This document shows positions 26,295 to 35,105 of a DNA stretch of 64,000 bases, piece after piece. The position numbers were made by a program, and so were the translations under genes. Source of the DNA: Flectobacillus roseus (GTDB lineage: Bacteria > Bacteroidota > Bacteroidia > Cytophagales > Spirosomataceae); the NCBI RefSeq assembly GCF_030056665.1, contig NZ_JASHIG010000030.1. One strand, given 5' to 3'. Positions within the stretch are counted from its first letter, which is position 1. The number at the start of each line of letters is the position of its first letter. Under the pieces are notes generated by a model, which worked only from the letters and a program-made list of their open reading frames with translations, was not told the origin of the DNA and searched no databases.

Positions 26295-27227
26295 TCAAAA
26301 TCTCATTATTTCATCGTGGTCTTTTACCTCTCTGAAAATGGGACTTAAGATTTTTATAAGATTATCAATCAATCTTTGGGCATAAATGCCATAAGGATCA
26401 AGGGTTGGGTCTAATATGGTAAGTTGTATGCCTGCCACTTTCGGATGCGCCATCAAGGGTATCAAAAGCTCTCGAAGCTCCTCATACGACATTCCTCCTG
26501 GTTGAGGACTATCTACGGCTGGCATTACTTTATGGTCTAAGACGTCTACATCGAGATGAATCCAGAAACCATCCCATTTTTTTGCTTCTATATGCATAAA
26601 AAATAAAGACAGTAAGGTATCTATTCCCATCTCACGTAGGTGTGACAACGGCACATATTCAATCTGCGAAGATTGTATGAGACCCACGTATTCGGGGTCC
26701 CAATACCTATTACCTATACACCAAACATTTTCTTCTTCAAAGTAAGGTTCTAGCTGATGGATATTGGTGAGCTTTGGGTGACCATGCCCTGTCACAATAG
26801 CCAAGTCCATCCCAGCGGCACCGCCAGTTTGTGACATAGAAGGCAACACAAAATCTGTATGGCCGTCCAAATACATCAATCCGTAATTACCTAATTCTTT
26901 CAATGCCAAGGCATTGCCTATCAGAATACTACAATCACCGCCAATGACGACCGGAAAGGAATCTGTAGACAGTACCCTTTTTAGTTCTTGTGCTTGCACT
27001 TTGGCATACTCAGCTATCTTGTAGGCATTGAGCACACCCGAAGCTTCATCAAGCTGCGAACTGTAAGGAGGAGCCGCCAAATGGATTATCTGAGCAGGGT
27101 TAAGTTTATCATACAAACCATGCTTTTTCAAATGTTGAGGCAGTTTACTTACACCTGGCTCTTTTCCTTGGGCAGACTCTTTCAAACCCAAATTAGAGGG
27201 TGATTCAATGATAATAAGGGGTTTCAT
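26295..27227 (-). CDS. Arginase family protein
   Basis: 310 residues. Ureohydrolase metal motifs are VVIGGDCSILIGN (first His of GGDH replaced by Cys), YLDGHTDF (DxHxD), and HLDVDVLDHKVMPAVDSPQPGGMSYEEL (DxD and the downstream Glu). Arginase-type enzymes hydrolyse guanidino compounds such as arginine or agmatine. The GGDC variant is found in several arginase-like subgroups, so the substrate may differ from arginine. Monocistronic on the minus strand. Confidence 0.85.
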   Translation of the reverse strand: MKPLIIIESPSNLGLKESAQGKEPGVSKLPQHLKKHGLYDKLNPAQIIHLAAPPYSSQLDEASGVLNAYKIAEYAKVQAQELKRVLSTDSFPVVIGGDCSILIGNALALKELGNYGLMYLDGHTDFVLPSMSQTGGAAGMDLAIVTGHGHPKLTNIHQLEPYFEEENVWCIGNRYWDPEYVGLIQSSQIEYVPLSHLREMGIDTLLSLFFMHIEAKKWDGFWIHLDVDVLDHKVMPAVDSPQPGGMSYEELRELLIPLMAHPKVAGIQLTILDPTLDPYGIYAQRLIDNLIKILSPIFREVKDHDEIMRF

Positions 27228-27375
27228 AAGCCTTATATCGTTTTATATGGAACAAAGTAATCAAATCTGTTGAGCTTTGAACAGAACAATAGTAGCAAAC
27301 CGACCTTAAGTAAAACCTTAACACAGCACTGAGACTGTTATCGGCGAAATCAAATTATTGTTAGTCAAATAATCA

Positions 27376-27603
27376 CTATTCAATCCATTCACAGAAATAG
27401 CCCCAAGATTGTAATCGCTTGGGTATGGCTTCTATTTCTAAATGAGGACTATCAACTCTCAAAATCCTATCACAATCCTCTAAATCGAAATTGAACTTAT
27501 CATGCGGAAATACTTCATGCAAACGCTGAAGCAATTGGGCGGCGGTCTTCGGACAACTAACCTCTGTCCGAAATATTTCTACTTGGTTTAGAGCAGTCGA
27601 CAT
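27376..27603 (-). CDS. Small hypothetical protein, HMA-like
   Basis: 75 residues: VEIFRTEVSCPKTAAQLLQRLHEVFPHDKFNFDLEDCDRILRVDSP, then IPKRLQSWGYFCEWIE. The beta-alpha-beta rhythm resembles small ferredoxin-like heavy-metal-associated domains, but the CxxC metal motif is absent (only single cysteines). Similar short proteins are common in Bacteroidota and have no assigned role. It lies alone between the arginase-like gene and an HxlR regulator. Confidence 0.65.
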   Translation of the reverse strand: MSTALNQVEIFRTEVSCPKTAAQLLQRLHEVFPHDKFNFDLEDCDRILRVDSPHLEIEAIPKRLQSWGYFCEWIE

Positions 27604-27760
27604 AATTACGTTTTTTATTTTTTACGTAAAAATATAGACAAATAAATTATTTTGCGAGGTTATTTATGACAAAAGTAATGGTTTTTTACGACAATCAAAC
27701 AATTTGAATACTTTTTTTATTCAAAAATTAAAAATATTTATCTGCAAATGGTAGGCAAGG

Positions 27761-28069
27761 CTATTTTACGATTCCTTCGAGTTGCTGGAAGATGGGCACG
27801 AGGGATTGTCCTCTTTCGGAAAGATTGTATTCGATATGGAGTGGTTTTTCACTGATAATGACTTTGTGCAAGATACCCTCAGATTCTAATTCTTTGAGGG
27901 CGGTTGCCAATGATTGTTTGTTGGCACCTTCAATATCTCTCAATAATGTATTGAAACGGATAGGGCCATTTACGGCAAAACGGAAGATTTGAGGCTTCCA
28001 TTTTCCTGATAATGTCTTTAGCAATCCTTCAGCAGGACAAGTACTTTCGGCTTGATTTTTGGTAGTCAT
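27761..28069 (-). CDS. HxlR family transcriptional regulator
   Basis: 102 residues. The winged-helix HxlR signature is complete: CPAEGLLKTLSGKWKPQIFRF, GPIRFNTLLRDIEGANKQSLATALKELESEGILHKV, HIEYNLSERGQSLVPIFQQLE. The conserved N-terminal Cys, often redox- or electrophile-sensing in this family, is present. The gene it controls is not obvious; no divergent partner lies nearby. Confidence 0.92.
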   Translation of the reverse strand: MTTKNQAESTCPAEGLLKTLSGKWKPQIFRFAVNGPIRFNTLLRDIEGANKQSLATALKELESEGILHKVIISEKPLHIEYNLSERGQSLVPIFQQLEGIVK

Positions 28070-28483
28070 GTTTTTTTGACCTCTTGTTTATACAAAATTT
28101 GGTGCCCAAATTTACTGATAATTACTCGTAGGCATAAATGATTTTTGTTAATAAACAGCCAAAGGAGATTTTATATTGCTCAATCAAACACATAATTGAA
28201 AGCGATATCAACTCACAAATAGTAAGGTTTTGGTTACGTTTTTAATAAAATTCAACTTTTGGGCTTTTGACTTTCAGCAATGGGCTTTCGGCTAAAATAT
28301 TCTCAATGAATTCAAAGAAGATTTTGGCTAAACACCGAAAGCTCACAGTCTAAATCGTATTAATTCCATTTTATTTTGCGTTAACACTTTAGTAATCGTG
28401 CAGAATTAAGTTAGCAACTTAGTGAGATAAAATATTAGTAATCACAAAATTAAACTCAGCACTTATATTTACCCTATTATTAA
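28070..28483. other. Gene-free intergenic stretch with a weak inverted repeat
   Basis: No ORF of family character is seen. At 28282-28343 GGGCTTTCGG...AAAAT and ATTTTGGC...CCGAAAGCTC are partly complementary, and the same CTTTCAGC/GGCTTTCGGC wording recurs in degenerate form near 10326-10345. It probably holds the promoter of the DsbA-like gene, but I cannot place it with confidence. Confidence 0.45.
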
Positions 28484-29485
28484 ATGAACTCTCTCTTTAA
28501 AAACTTAATAATTATTGCCTTGTTAAACAGCCTTGGTGGATATACTAGCCAAGCACAAAAGAAAAATTCTATGAAAGATTCTAAATCGAATCCACTTCTG
28601 TGCGATCCCGAAACAGGAGTTTGCGAGATTGATACTACGTCTACAACTGGTGATTTTGACTATCAATTCCAACAAAAAAAATTAATCAAGATTATTTATT
28701 TCACTGATCCAATTTGTTCTTCATGCTGGGGTATCGAGCCTCAACTTCGTAAACTGAAGCTTGAATATGGGAAATATCTCGAAATCGAATACCGCATGGG
28801 TGGTTTGTTACCTGATTGGAGCTACAATGCTGGTGGTATTAGTAAACCGTCTGACGTAGCACACCACTGGGATGAAGTAAGCGCGCACTACGATATGCCT
28901 ATTGATGGTGATGTATGGCTAGAAAACCCTCTGGCATCCTCGTATCCTCCTTCTATTGCATTTAAGGCAGCACAATTGCAAGACGAAGCGAAAGCTCAAA
29001 AGTTTATGAGAAGAATGCGTGAAATGGTTTTTCTGGAAAAGAAAAACATTGCAGACTGGAATCAAATTAAGGCAGCAGCTATCGAGGTAGGTTTGGATAC
29101 AGAACAACTTCAGCAAGATTATGCAGGTAAAGCTACAGAACTCTTCAAAGAAGATTTGTTATTGGCAAGAAAAATGGGCGTAAGAGGATTTCCTACGCTA
29201 TTACTGAGTAATTCGCTCAATAAGACCCAAGTTATTTACGGTTTTAGACCTTATCCCTTGTTCGAAACAACCATTAGTAGTTTGGCTCCAGCAGTATTTA
29301 AAGACAGCTATGATAAATCTTGGGAAGCTTTATTTGCCAAATATCCAACGCTTACTGCTAGAGAGTTTACCGAATTGAGTGGAAAATCTCGTCAAGAAAG
29401 TGAAAAGCTACTAAAACAATTAACACAAGAAGGAAAACTCCAACAGCATACTACAAAAAATGGAAGTATCTGGAAAGTGAAATAA
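28484..29485 (+). CDS. DsbA family (SpxH/FrnE-like) thioredoxin-fold protein with C-terminal winged-helix-like segment
   Basis: 333 residues. The thioredoxin-fold core starts near residue 65 (KIIYFTDPICSSCWGIEPQLRKL), with CSSC in the redox position, and includes GGLLPDWSYN, MGVRGFPTLLLSN with the cis-Pro, and the helical insert. Residues about 285-333 (LTAREFTELSGKSRQESEKLLKQLTQEG) look like a small winged helix. Residues 1-25 resemble a signal peptide (LLNSLGGYTSQAQ), yet an internal ATG at 28571 gives MKDSKSNPLLCDPETGVCE, the usual opening of cytosolic relatives. Which start is used decides the compartment. Monocistronic. Confidence 0.85.
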   Translation: MNSLFKNLIIIALLNSLGGYTSQAQKKNSMKDSKSNPLLCDPETGVCEIDTTSTTGDFDYQFQQKKLIKIIYFTDPICSSCWGIEPQLRKLKLEYGKYLEIEYRMGGLLPDWSYNAGGISKPSDVAHHWDEVSAHYDMPIDGDVWLENPLASSYPPSIAFKAAQLQDEAKAQKFMRRMREMVFLEKKNIADWNQIKAAAIEVGLDTEQLQQDYAGKATELFKEDLLLARKMGVRGFPTLLLSNSLNKTQVIYGFRPYPLFETTISSLAPAVFKDSYDKSWEALFAKYPTLTAREFTELSGKSRQESEKLLKQLTQEGKLQQHTTKNGSIWKVK

Positions 29486-29541
29486 ATATTGGTGCTGAAT
29501 TCCTCTGTAGGAGCTAAAGCATAAATAGCTATATGACCAAA

Positions 29542-29585
29542 AATTCCCATTAGCGGATGAATACATTCACCCGCTAATGGGAATT
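29542..29585. terminator. Strong hairpin between the DsbA-like and AraC genes
   Basis: AATTCCCATTAGCGG and CCGCTAATGGGAATT form a perfect 15-bp outer stem, and the interior (ATGAAT/ATTCAC) pairs further. On the minus strand it is followed by TTTTTGG, so it terminates at least the AraC gene; the two genes converge here. Confidence 0.75.
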
Positions 29586-29668
29586 ACTATTATATCAGTT
29601 CAGCAGAGGCTATCGAAAATATATAAGTCTTATTTTTGTCGCATCTAGGGATGATTTCATTAATATAC

Positions 29669-30559
29669 CTATCCTTTCAAGCGAAACTCCACAGGCGTAA
29701 GTCCAACCTCTTTTTTGAATAATCTAGAAAAATAAGGAGGATTTTCAAAACCTAGTTGATACGCTGTTTCAGCAATGGTATTGTCTGTTCCTAACAAAAG
29801 ATTTTTAGCTTCGTCAATCAAGAAAATATGGATATGCTCTAGAGCAGTTTTGCCTGTTTCTTGCTTCAATAGATCACTCAAATAACGAGCAGAAGTATGA
29901 AGTTCACTGGCAATGGCATGAACAGATGGCAAGCCAAATTGTTGAATTTTACCACTTTCAAAGTAAGTTCTCAATATTTTCTGAAATCTTGAAACGGTTC
30001 CTCCCGACAACTGCGTACGATTGATAAACTGTCTTTTATAGAAACGTTGTGCATATTTAAGAATCGAGTCAAGATGTGCCAAGATAATATCCTTGCTAAA
30101 TTCATCCTGATTGTTTCGATATTCAACGCCAATTTTTTCGTACAACTCCCACATAATCAACTCCTCATTTGGCGAAAGGTGTAAAGCTTCGTTGATTTCG
30201 TAATCAAAATATCCATATTTTTTGATTTCATCGTGCATAGGATGCCCCAACAAATAATCTTCATGGACGTAAATCACAAAGGCTTTTTCGGAAAGCTCAA
30301 CATTATTGATTTCCAAAACCTGTCTTGGTTTCACAAAAGACATAGAACCATTGTCATGATCATATTTGGTTTTGCCATACAAAAAAGTACCCGATTTGAT
30401 TTTTTTGAGCGCAATCATATAAAAATCAGCCGTAAGCTTGCTTTCTCCCCACGAGCAAGTCGAAAGCTCTTGGCAGGTCAGCAAGCTAATCATAGGATGC
30501 TCTGGCGACGGATACCCACTTCGCTCATGTAATTCGGTTATGGTTTTGTAGTGCTCCAT
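29669..30559 (-). CDS. AraC family transcriptional regulator
   Basis: 296 residues. An N-terminal cupin-like sensor (about 20-170, SGTFLYGKTKYDHDNGSMSFVKPRQVLEI) is followed by the two-HTH AraC domain (about 195-295): GLPSVHAIASELHTSARYLSDLLKQETGKTALEHI and NTIAETAYQLGFENPPYFSRLFKKEVGLTPVEFR. Likely regulator of the oxidoreductase genes upstream in coordinates (30791-32800), which share its strand; this is inference from position. Confidence 0.92.
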   Translation of the reverse strand: MEHYKTITELHERSGYPSPEHPMISLLTCQELSTCSWGESKLTADFYMIALKKIKSGTFLYGKTKYDHDNGSMSFVKPRQVLEINNVELSEKAFVIYVHEDYLLGHPMHDEIKKYGYFDYEINEALHLSPNEELIMWELYEKIGVEYRNNQDEFSKDIILAHLDSILKYAQRFYKRQFINRTQLSGGTVSRFQKILRTYFESGKIQQFGLPSVHAIASELHTSARYLSDLLKQETGKTALEHIHIFLIDEAKNLLLGTDNTIAETAYQLGFENPPYFSRLFKKEVGLTPVEFRLKG

Positions 30560-30671
30560 AGTATTTTTGACCGCAAAAAGTCTATATCTGATAAAAACCT
30601 AAAAATGTGCAAGTTACCCTAGAATGAGTCTTAAACTATTGAATTCAAGTATTTAGCATTGCACAATACTG

Positions 30672-30790
30672 AGTAGCAGGAAAGATTAAATTAATAGTAT
30701 ATCAGAGGCAAAATTTGACTATAACCTTTTGATTATGAATATCTTCAAATAACCAATATACTGTTAACTAATAACGTTTTCCTACTTACT
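30672..30790. repeat. Palindromic dispersed repeat, family B, copy 1
   Basis: A 119-bp element nearly identical to 50585-50703 and in the same orientation. The termini are inverted (AGTAGCAGGAAA and TTTTCCTACTTACT). Further in, GATTAAATTAATAGTATAT and ATATACTGTTAACTAATAAC are complementary, so it can fold as one imperfect hairpin. It has no ORF. It ends exactly at the stop codon (30791) of the oxidoreductase gene. Confidence 0.82.
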
Positions 30791-31804
30791 CTAATATTTA
30801 ACCACTAATTTTCCAATAGTGGTTCCCGACTCTAATTGCGCGTGCGCCTTTTTGAAGGTTTCGGCACTAAGTCCTGAAAGCGTATTATTGTGAGTAGAAA
30901 CCAAAACTCCCTCCTCTAATAAATTAGCAACTTTATTCAAAATATGATGTTGTTCAATAATATCGTCAGTCTGGAAAGTTGAGCGTGTGAACATAAATTC
31001 CCAAGAAAAAGTAACGCTTTTGCTTTTCAATTTATTCAACAAAACTGGCGTACCACTGCCCGTGATAGAATTGATATGTCCTTGAGGTTTGATAAGCTCT
31101 ACAACAGCATCCCAGTATCCATTGATGTCGACGGCATCATAAATGAAATCAACAAAATGAAAACCTGCTTGACGAACCTCATTGACCAAATCTTTGTGAT
31201 TTACGACTACATCGGCACCCATTTTTTTACACCATTCTATTGATTCGGGACGAGAAGCCGTAGCAATAACCGTTAGACCTAGTAATTTTTTAGCCAGTTG
31301 AATCGCAATAGAACCTACACCACCAGCTCCTCCTATAATCAACAAAGTTTTACCTTTATCTTTTTCAGGGTTTAAACGCATACGATCAAACAAGGTTTCC
31401 CAAGCCGTAAGAGCAGTCAAAGGCATAGCAGCCGAAGCTTCAATAGAAAGAGATACGGGTTTCTTTCCAACAATTCTTTCGTCAACTAGCTGAAATTCAG
31501 CATTACTTCCTGAGCGAGTAATATCTCCCGCATAATAAACTTCGTCACCCACTTTAAATAGAGATACCTCCTCTCCTACCGCTTCGACAATCCCGACGGC
31601 ATCCCAACCAATAATTTTGGGGTTCTCTAAAACAGTATCTTTTGCGACGTTCTGACGGATTTTAGTATCTACAGGATTGATGGATACGGCCTGAATTTTC
31701 ACCAATAAGTCTCGTCCTGAAGGATTAGGTATTGATGTTTCAAACTCCATAAAACTGTCTGGTGATGATATAGGCAATGAGGTTTTGAATCCGATAGCTT
31801 TCAT
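30791..31804 (-). CDS. Zinc-type alcohol dehydrogenase-like (MDR) oxidoreductase
   Basis: 337 residues. The GroES-like N-terminal domain carries GRDLLVKIQAVSINPVDTKIR and the PKIIGWDAVGIVEAVG block. The Rossmann domain has TLLIIGGAGGVGSIAIQLAKKL (GxGGVG-type NADPH site). No structural-zinc cysteines are seen, so this is the zinc-free quinone-oxidoreductase-like branch, acting on enals, quinones or similar compounds. A family B repeat abuts the stop codon. It is followed upstream in transcription order by the SDR gene, about 180 bp away. Confidence 0.9.
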   Translation of the reverse strand: MKAIGFKTSLPISSPDSFMEFETSIPNPSGRDLLVKIQAVSINPVDTKIRQNVAKDTVLENPKIIGWDAVGIVEAVGEEVSLFKVGDEVYYAGDITRSGSNAEFQLVDERIVGKKPVSLSIEASAAMPLTALTAWETLFDRMRLNPEKDKGKTLLIIGGAGGVGSIAIQLAKKLLGLTVIATASRPESIEWCKKMGADVVVNHKDLVNEVRQAGFHFVDFIYDAVDINGYWDAVVELIKPQGHINSITGSGTPVLLNKLKSKSVTFSWEFMFTRSTFQTDDIIEQHHILNKVANLLEEGVLVSTHNNTLSGLSAETFKKAHAQLESGTTIGKLVVKY

Positions 31805-31981
31805 TTTTGATGATTTTTATAAAAATAGATAAAATAAGAATTGTTCTAAAAATTGTGACGCTGGTAAAATTACAAATAAGCGATTTATACTTCAATAAAG
31901 TTTCCCTCAAGCAAGGAATAAAGTCGCTCGCTTGAGGGTATTTTCATTCAAAATTCACAACTCAAAATTCAGCACTAATAT

Positions 31982-32800
31982 CTAGTGTCCGTGCGCTTTG
32001 GCACTAACCTCCTTGTTTTCTTCCCAAGAAGCAAGACGTTGTTCGTACACAGATTTTACAATAGGATAACCCACTTTTCCTAAAATTAATCTCAAAGGAG
32101 GTTCGGTCGAAGCAATTAAATTGAGTACAGGCTCAACGGTAGCTTCGGGTTTGCCATAACTATCAGGAGTACTACCATTTCTGAAAGCCGCTTTTAAGTC
32201 ATCATAAGCTGGGATTTCCTGCGTTTGCGCGGCAGAAGCTCCTGCCCAGTCAGTAGAGAAACCATTTGGCTCAATCAAAGTAACATGGATACCAAATGCT
32301 TTTACTTCTGTAGCCAGTGTTTCGCTCAAACCTTCAACCGCAAATTTTGATGCATTGTACAAACCAAGCGTTGGCAAAGTGAATAAGCCTAAAACACTCG
32401 AAACCTGAATAATATGTCCCGATTGTTGAGCACGCATATAAGGCAATACCGCCTGAGTAACCCATAGTAATCCAAAGAAATTAACCTCCATTTGTTGGCG
32501 AGCCTCAGCTTCAGTAGTTTCTTCGACAGCACCAAAAAGACCATATCCCGCATTATTGATAAGAACGTCGATACGACCAAAATGTTTATAGGCTTTTTCG
32601 ACCGTTTCCAACACTTGTTCACGATTGGTAACATCTAAAGGCAATGGTAAAATTTGCGAACCGAAAGCCTCGATCAAGTCGTTTAAATCATCCGTTTTGC
32701 GTGCAGTTGCCACGATGTTATGACCTTGTTCTAAAAGAGCTTTTGCCCATATTTTCCCGAACCCACGAGAAGCACCAGTAATAAGAATCACTTTTGACAT
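31982..32800 (-). CDS. Short-chain dehydrogenase/reductase
   Basis: 272 residues, classical SDR length. VILITGASRGFGKIWAKALL has the TGxxxGxG cofactor motif, LINNAGYGLFG follows, the catalytic Ser lies in IIQVSSVLGLF and the YxxxK pair in YNASKFAVEG. NADP(H)-dependent oxidoreductase of unknown substrate. Same strand as the MDR gene, with which it may be expressed. Confidence 0.92.
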   Translation of the reverse strand: MSKVILITGASRGFGKIWAKALLEQGHNIVATARKTDDLNDLIEAFGSQILPLPLDVTNREQVLETVEKAYKHFGRIDVLINNAGYGLFGAVEETTEAEARQQMEVNFFGLLWVTQAVLPYMRAQQSGHIIQVSSVLGLFTLPTLGLYNASKFAVEGLSETLATEVKAFGIHVTLIEPNGFSTDWAGASAAQTQEIPAYDDLKAAFRNGSTPDSYGKPEATVEPVLNLIASTEPPLRLILGKVGYPIVKSVYEQRLASWEENKEVSAKAHGH

Positions 32801-32984
32801 AAGAATAATTGTTTTGTTTGATGCGACAAAATTACTGGATGCCTACTGCTCAAGGCTTATACAAAATTCCGAAGATATGATACATTTTTACGGAGTTACT
32901 CGAATCAGCAGTAGAACACTATGCAACAGGACGCTTACCTTAAGCAGAGGATTTATTTTCGTAAAAATATAAATCACAAATGAT

Positions 32985-34349
32985 ATGAAATCCCTTATTA
33001 ATGTCATAGGACTCATTGTAGTATCTTTTTTATGTAGTTTCAAAAAAGAAAACTCTATCCCTTTTACCACTACCACCATCAAAGCACCTTTTGGTACAGT
33101 CAGTGTAAAAGCCCCGAATTTTAGTAAATCATCCAAACTATCAATTCTTGATTTTGGAGCTGAAAAAGGAAATCAAGAAAAAACAACTCTAGCTATTTCA
33201 AAAGCCATCACACAAGCAAATAAATTAGGAGGAGGTACAGTTATCGTACCTGCGGGAGAATGGTTAACGGGCAAAATTCATTTAAAAAGCAATGTCAATT
33301 TACATCTAGAAAAAGGAGCAACACTCCTATTTTCGGGTAATCCTGCAGACTATTTACCGACTGTACATAGTACATGGGAAGGCATGGAATGTTATAATTA
33401 TTCGCCCTTAATTTATGCTTATCAATGCAAAAATGTAGCTATTACGGGAGAAGGAGAAGTAAAAGCACAAATGGATACATGGAAAATCTGGTTTGCCAGA
33501 CCCAAACCCCACATGGAAAGTATCAAGCGTTTGTATTTGCAAGGCATCAGCTATACTCCTGTAATTCAGCGCCAAATGGTGAACGACACAGCACATTTAC
33601 GTCCACAATTTATTCAATTTAATCGCTGTGAAAATGTTTTACTTGAAGGAATTTCGATTCAAAATAGCCCTTTTTGGACTATACACCCTTACCTATGTAA
33701 AAACGTTATCATTCGTAAAGTCAACGTGTACGCACACGGGCATAACAACGATGGCGTAGACCCCGAAATGAGTCAAAATGTATTGATTGAAGACTGTGTT
33801 TTTGACCAAGGTGACGACGCCATTGCAATCAAATCTGGACGAAATCCAGAAGGATGGAGATTAAAAACACCTTCAAAGAATATCATTATTAGAAATTGTT
33901 TAGTCAAAAATGGACATCAACTAGTAGCCATAGGCAGTGAGTTATCGGGAGGCATTGAGAATGTTTGGATACAAAACTGCGAGGTGGTAGACGGTGCGAA
34001 GCTCTTTCATTTGTTATTTATCAAAACCAATGAAAGAATGGGCGGTTATGTTGATCATATTTATGTAGAAAACGTAAAATCAGGAAAAATTGACCAAGGC
34101 GTATTAGGCATCGAAACCGACGTATTGTATCAGTGGCGAAATTTAGTACAGACCTTCGAAAAACGGCTTACCCCTATCAAAAATGTATTTTTGAATAACG
34201 TTCAAGCGTCAGAAGTCAAGTTTATTTCAAGAATATTAGGGCAAAAAGAATTACCAATAGAAAACATCCAACTCAAAAAAGTAAAAGCCATCAAAATCAC
34301 AGACCAACCCTCTATACATGAAAATGTAAGCAATTTTAAATCAGAGTAA
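32985..34349 (+). CDS. Glycoside hydrolase family 28 (polygalacturonase-like)
   Basis: 454 residues with an N-terminal hydrophobic signal (LINVIGLIVVSFLCSFKKE), possibly a lipoprotein signal ending at Cys16. The right-handed beta-helix of GH28 is signalled by SILDFGAEKGNQEKTT, GGTVIVPAGEWLTG, IQNSPFWTIHPYLCKNV, HNNDGVDPEMSQNVLIEDCVF, QGDDAIAIKSG and GHQLVAIGSELSGG. The catalytic Asp residues (NNDGVD, GDD) are present; the usual GHGG is GHQL here. It cleaves galacturonic-acid linkages of pectin and fits the GH43/GH88 and acetylesterase genes elsewhere in the window. Confidence 0.9.
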   Translation: MKSLINVIGLIVVSFLCSFKKENSIPFTTTTIKAPFGTVSVKAPNFSKSSKLSILDFGAEKGNQEKTTLAISKAITQANKLGGGTVIVPAGEWLTGKIHLKSNVNLHLEKGATLLFSGNPADYLPTVHSTWEGMECYNYSPLIYAYQCKNVAITGEGEVKAQMDTWKIWFARPKPHMESIKRLYLQGISYTPVIQRQMVNDTAHLRPQFIQFNRCENVLLEGISIQNSPFWTIHPYLCKNVIIRKVNVYAHGHNNDGVDPEMSQNVLIEDCVFDQGDDAIAIKSGRNPEGWRLKTPSKNIIIRNCLVKNGHQLVAIGSELSGGIENVWIQNCEVVDGAKLFHLLFIKTNERMGGYVDHIYVENVKSGKIDQGVLGIETDVLYQWRNLVQTFEKRLTPIKNVFLNNVQASEVKFISRILGQKELPIENIQLKKVKAIKITDQPSIHENVSNFKSE

Positions 34350-34364
34350 AAATTAATCCCCGCA

Positions 34365-34396
34365 ACCGACCCATCAAAGCCAAGTCTGCGGGGATT
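34365..34396 (+). terminator. Hairpin terminator after the GH28 gene
   Basis: AATCCCCGCA (34365-34374) and TGCGGGGATT (34387-34396) form a perfect 10-bp GC-rich stem 16 nt past the stop. Confidence 0.65.
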
Positions 34397-34544
34397 GTCT
34401 TAGGTATATGAGATTAAGACAACCCGTAAATAAAAGTATTTAAACTAATTCTTCTAAGATTTGCGACATTGACTCTGAGCCTTCAGATGGAACAAAATTT
34501 TACAGATAAAGACAGGGTGGTTAAAATATAGACTATGATAAGAT

Positions 34545-34859
34545 CTATTTATACTTTTTATCTCTTACCAATCTAATACTATTAAACTCTGGAAATACAC
34601 GAATATCATCCTCTGGTATAATTCCTCGCCGAATCCAATTTGTGACAACAGACTCATCCGCTATAGCGTACTTTTTACAATAGTTTTTTATTGTAAGCCA
34701 GTCACTTAATTCGATAATTTTCCCCTCTAAAATTAGAAAATTCTTTGCATTCTCAATTAGCTCTTTAGCTTGATTAAGAAGATCATCAGTTTTAACGCCA
34801 GAGATTTCTATCATTATCTTTAATTGGGCTTTCGCCTTTTTATAGTTTGAGTTCTTCAA
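34545..34859 (-). CDS. Small protein with a helix-turn-helix-like C-terminus
   Basis: 104 residues. The N-terminal half is helical and charged. Residues about 52-100 (LSDWLTIKNYCKKYAIADESVVTNWIRRGIIPEDDI) read like an excisionase/MerR-type helix-turn-helix, with the WLTIKNYxKKY...VxNWIRRG layout and a following wing (FNSIRLVRDKKY). It overlaps the upstream small gene by 20 nt, so the two form a translationally coupled pair next to the old end of the CRISPR array. Toxin-antitoxin, array-associated regulator or plasmid remnant are all possible. Confidence 0.6.
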   Translation of the reverse strand: MKNSNYKKAKAQLKIMIEISGVKTDDLLNQAKELIENAKNFLILEGKIIELSDWLTIKNYCKKYAIADESVVTNWIRRGIIPEDDIRVFPEFNSIRLVRDKKYK

Positions 34860-34995
34860 TCATTTGATTGATTTTCAGAATTGAGTCTAGATAGTTATTG
34901 ATTTCGTCATCAGAGAGTTTTTTTATTTCCTCTTCTAGCCTCTTATAAAGACTTTCTTTTAACTCCTCAAGTGCTTTAATAATCTGTTCTTTCAT
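34840..34995 (-). CDS. Small coiled-coil protein
   Basis: 51 residues from the ATG at 34993-34995 (MKEQIIKALEELKESL); the frame can be extended to 35049. Nearly all residues are charged or aliphatic with heptad spacing (LYKRLEEEIKKLSDDEINNYLDSILKINQMIEEL), so a coiled coil is likely. Coupled to the HTH-like gene by a 20-nt overlap. No family recognised. Confidence 0.55.
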   Translation of the reverse strand: MKEQIIKALEELKESLYKRLEEEIKKLSDDEINNYLDSILKINQMIEELKL

Positions 34996-35105
34996 ATTCT
35001 GTTTGTCTATTTGTTTATTATACAAATAGGCTAAATGTTCGGTTAGCAAACAAACACATTATGTACTTTTTCGCTAAATAACTCTGAAAGAATTCAAAGT
35101 CATTT

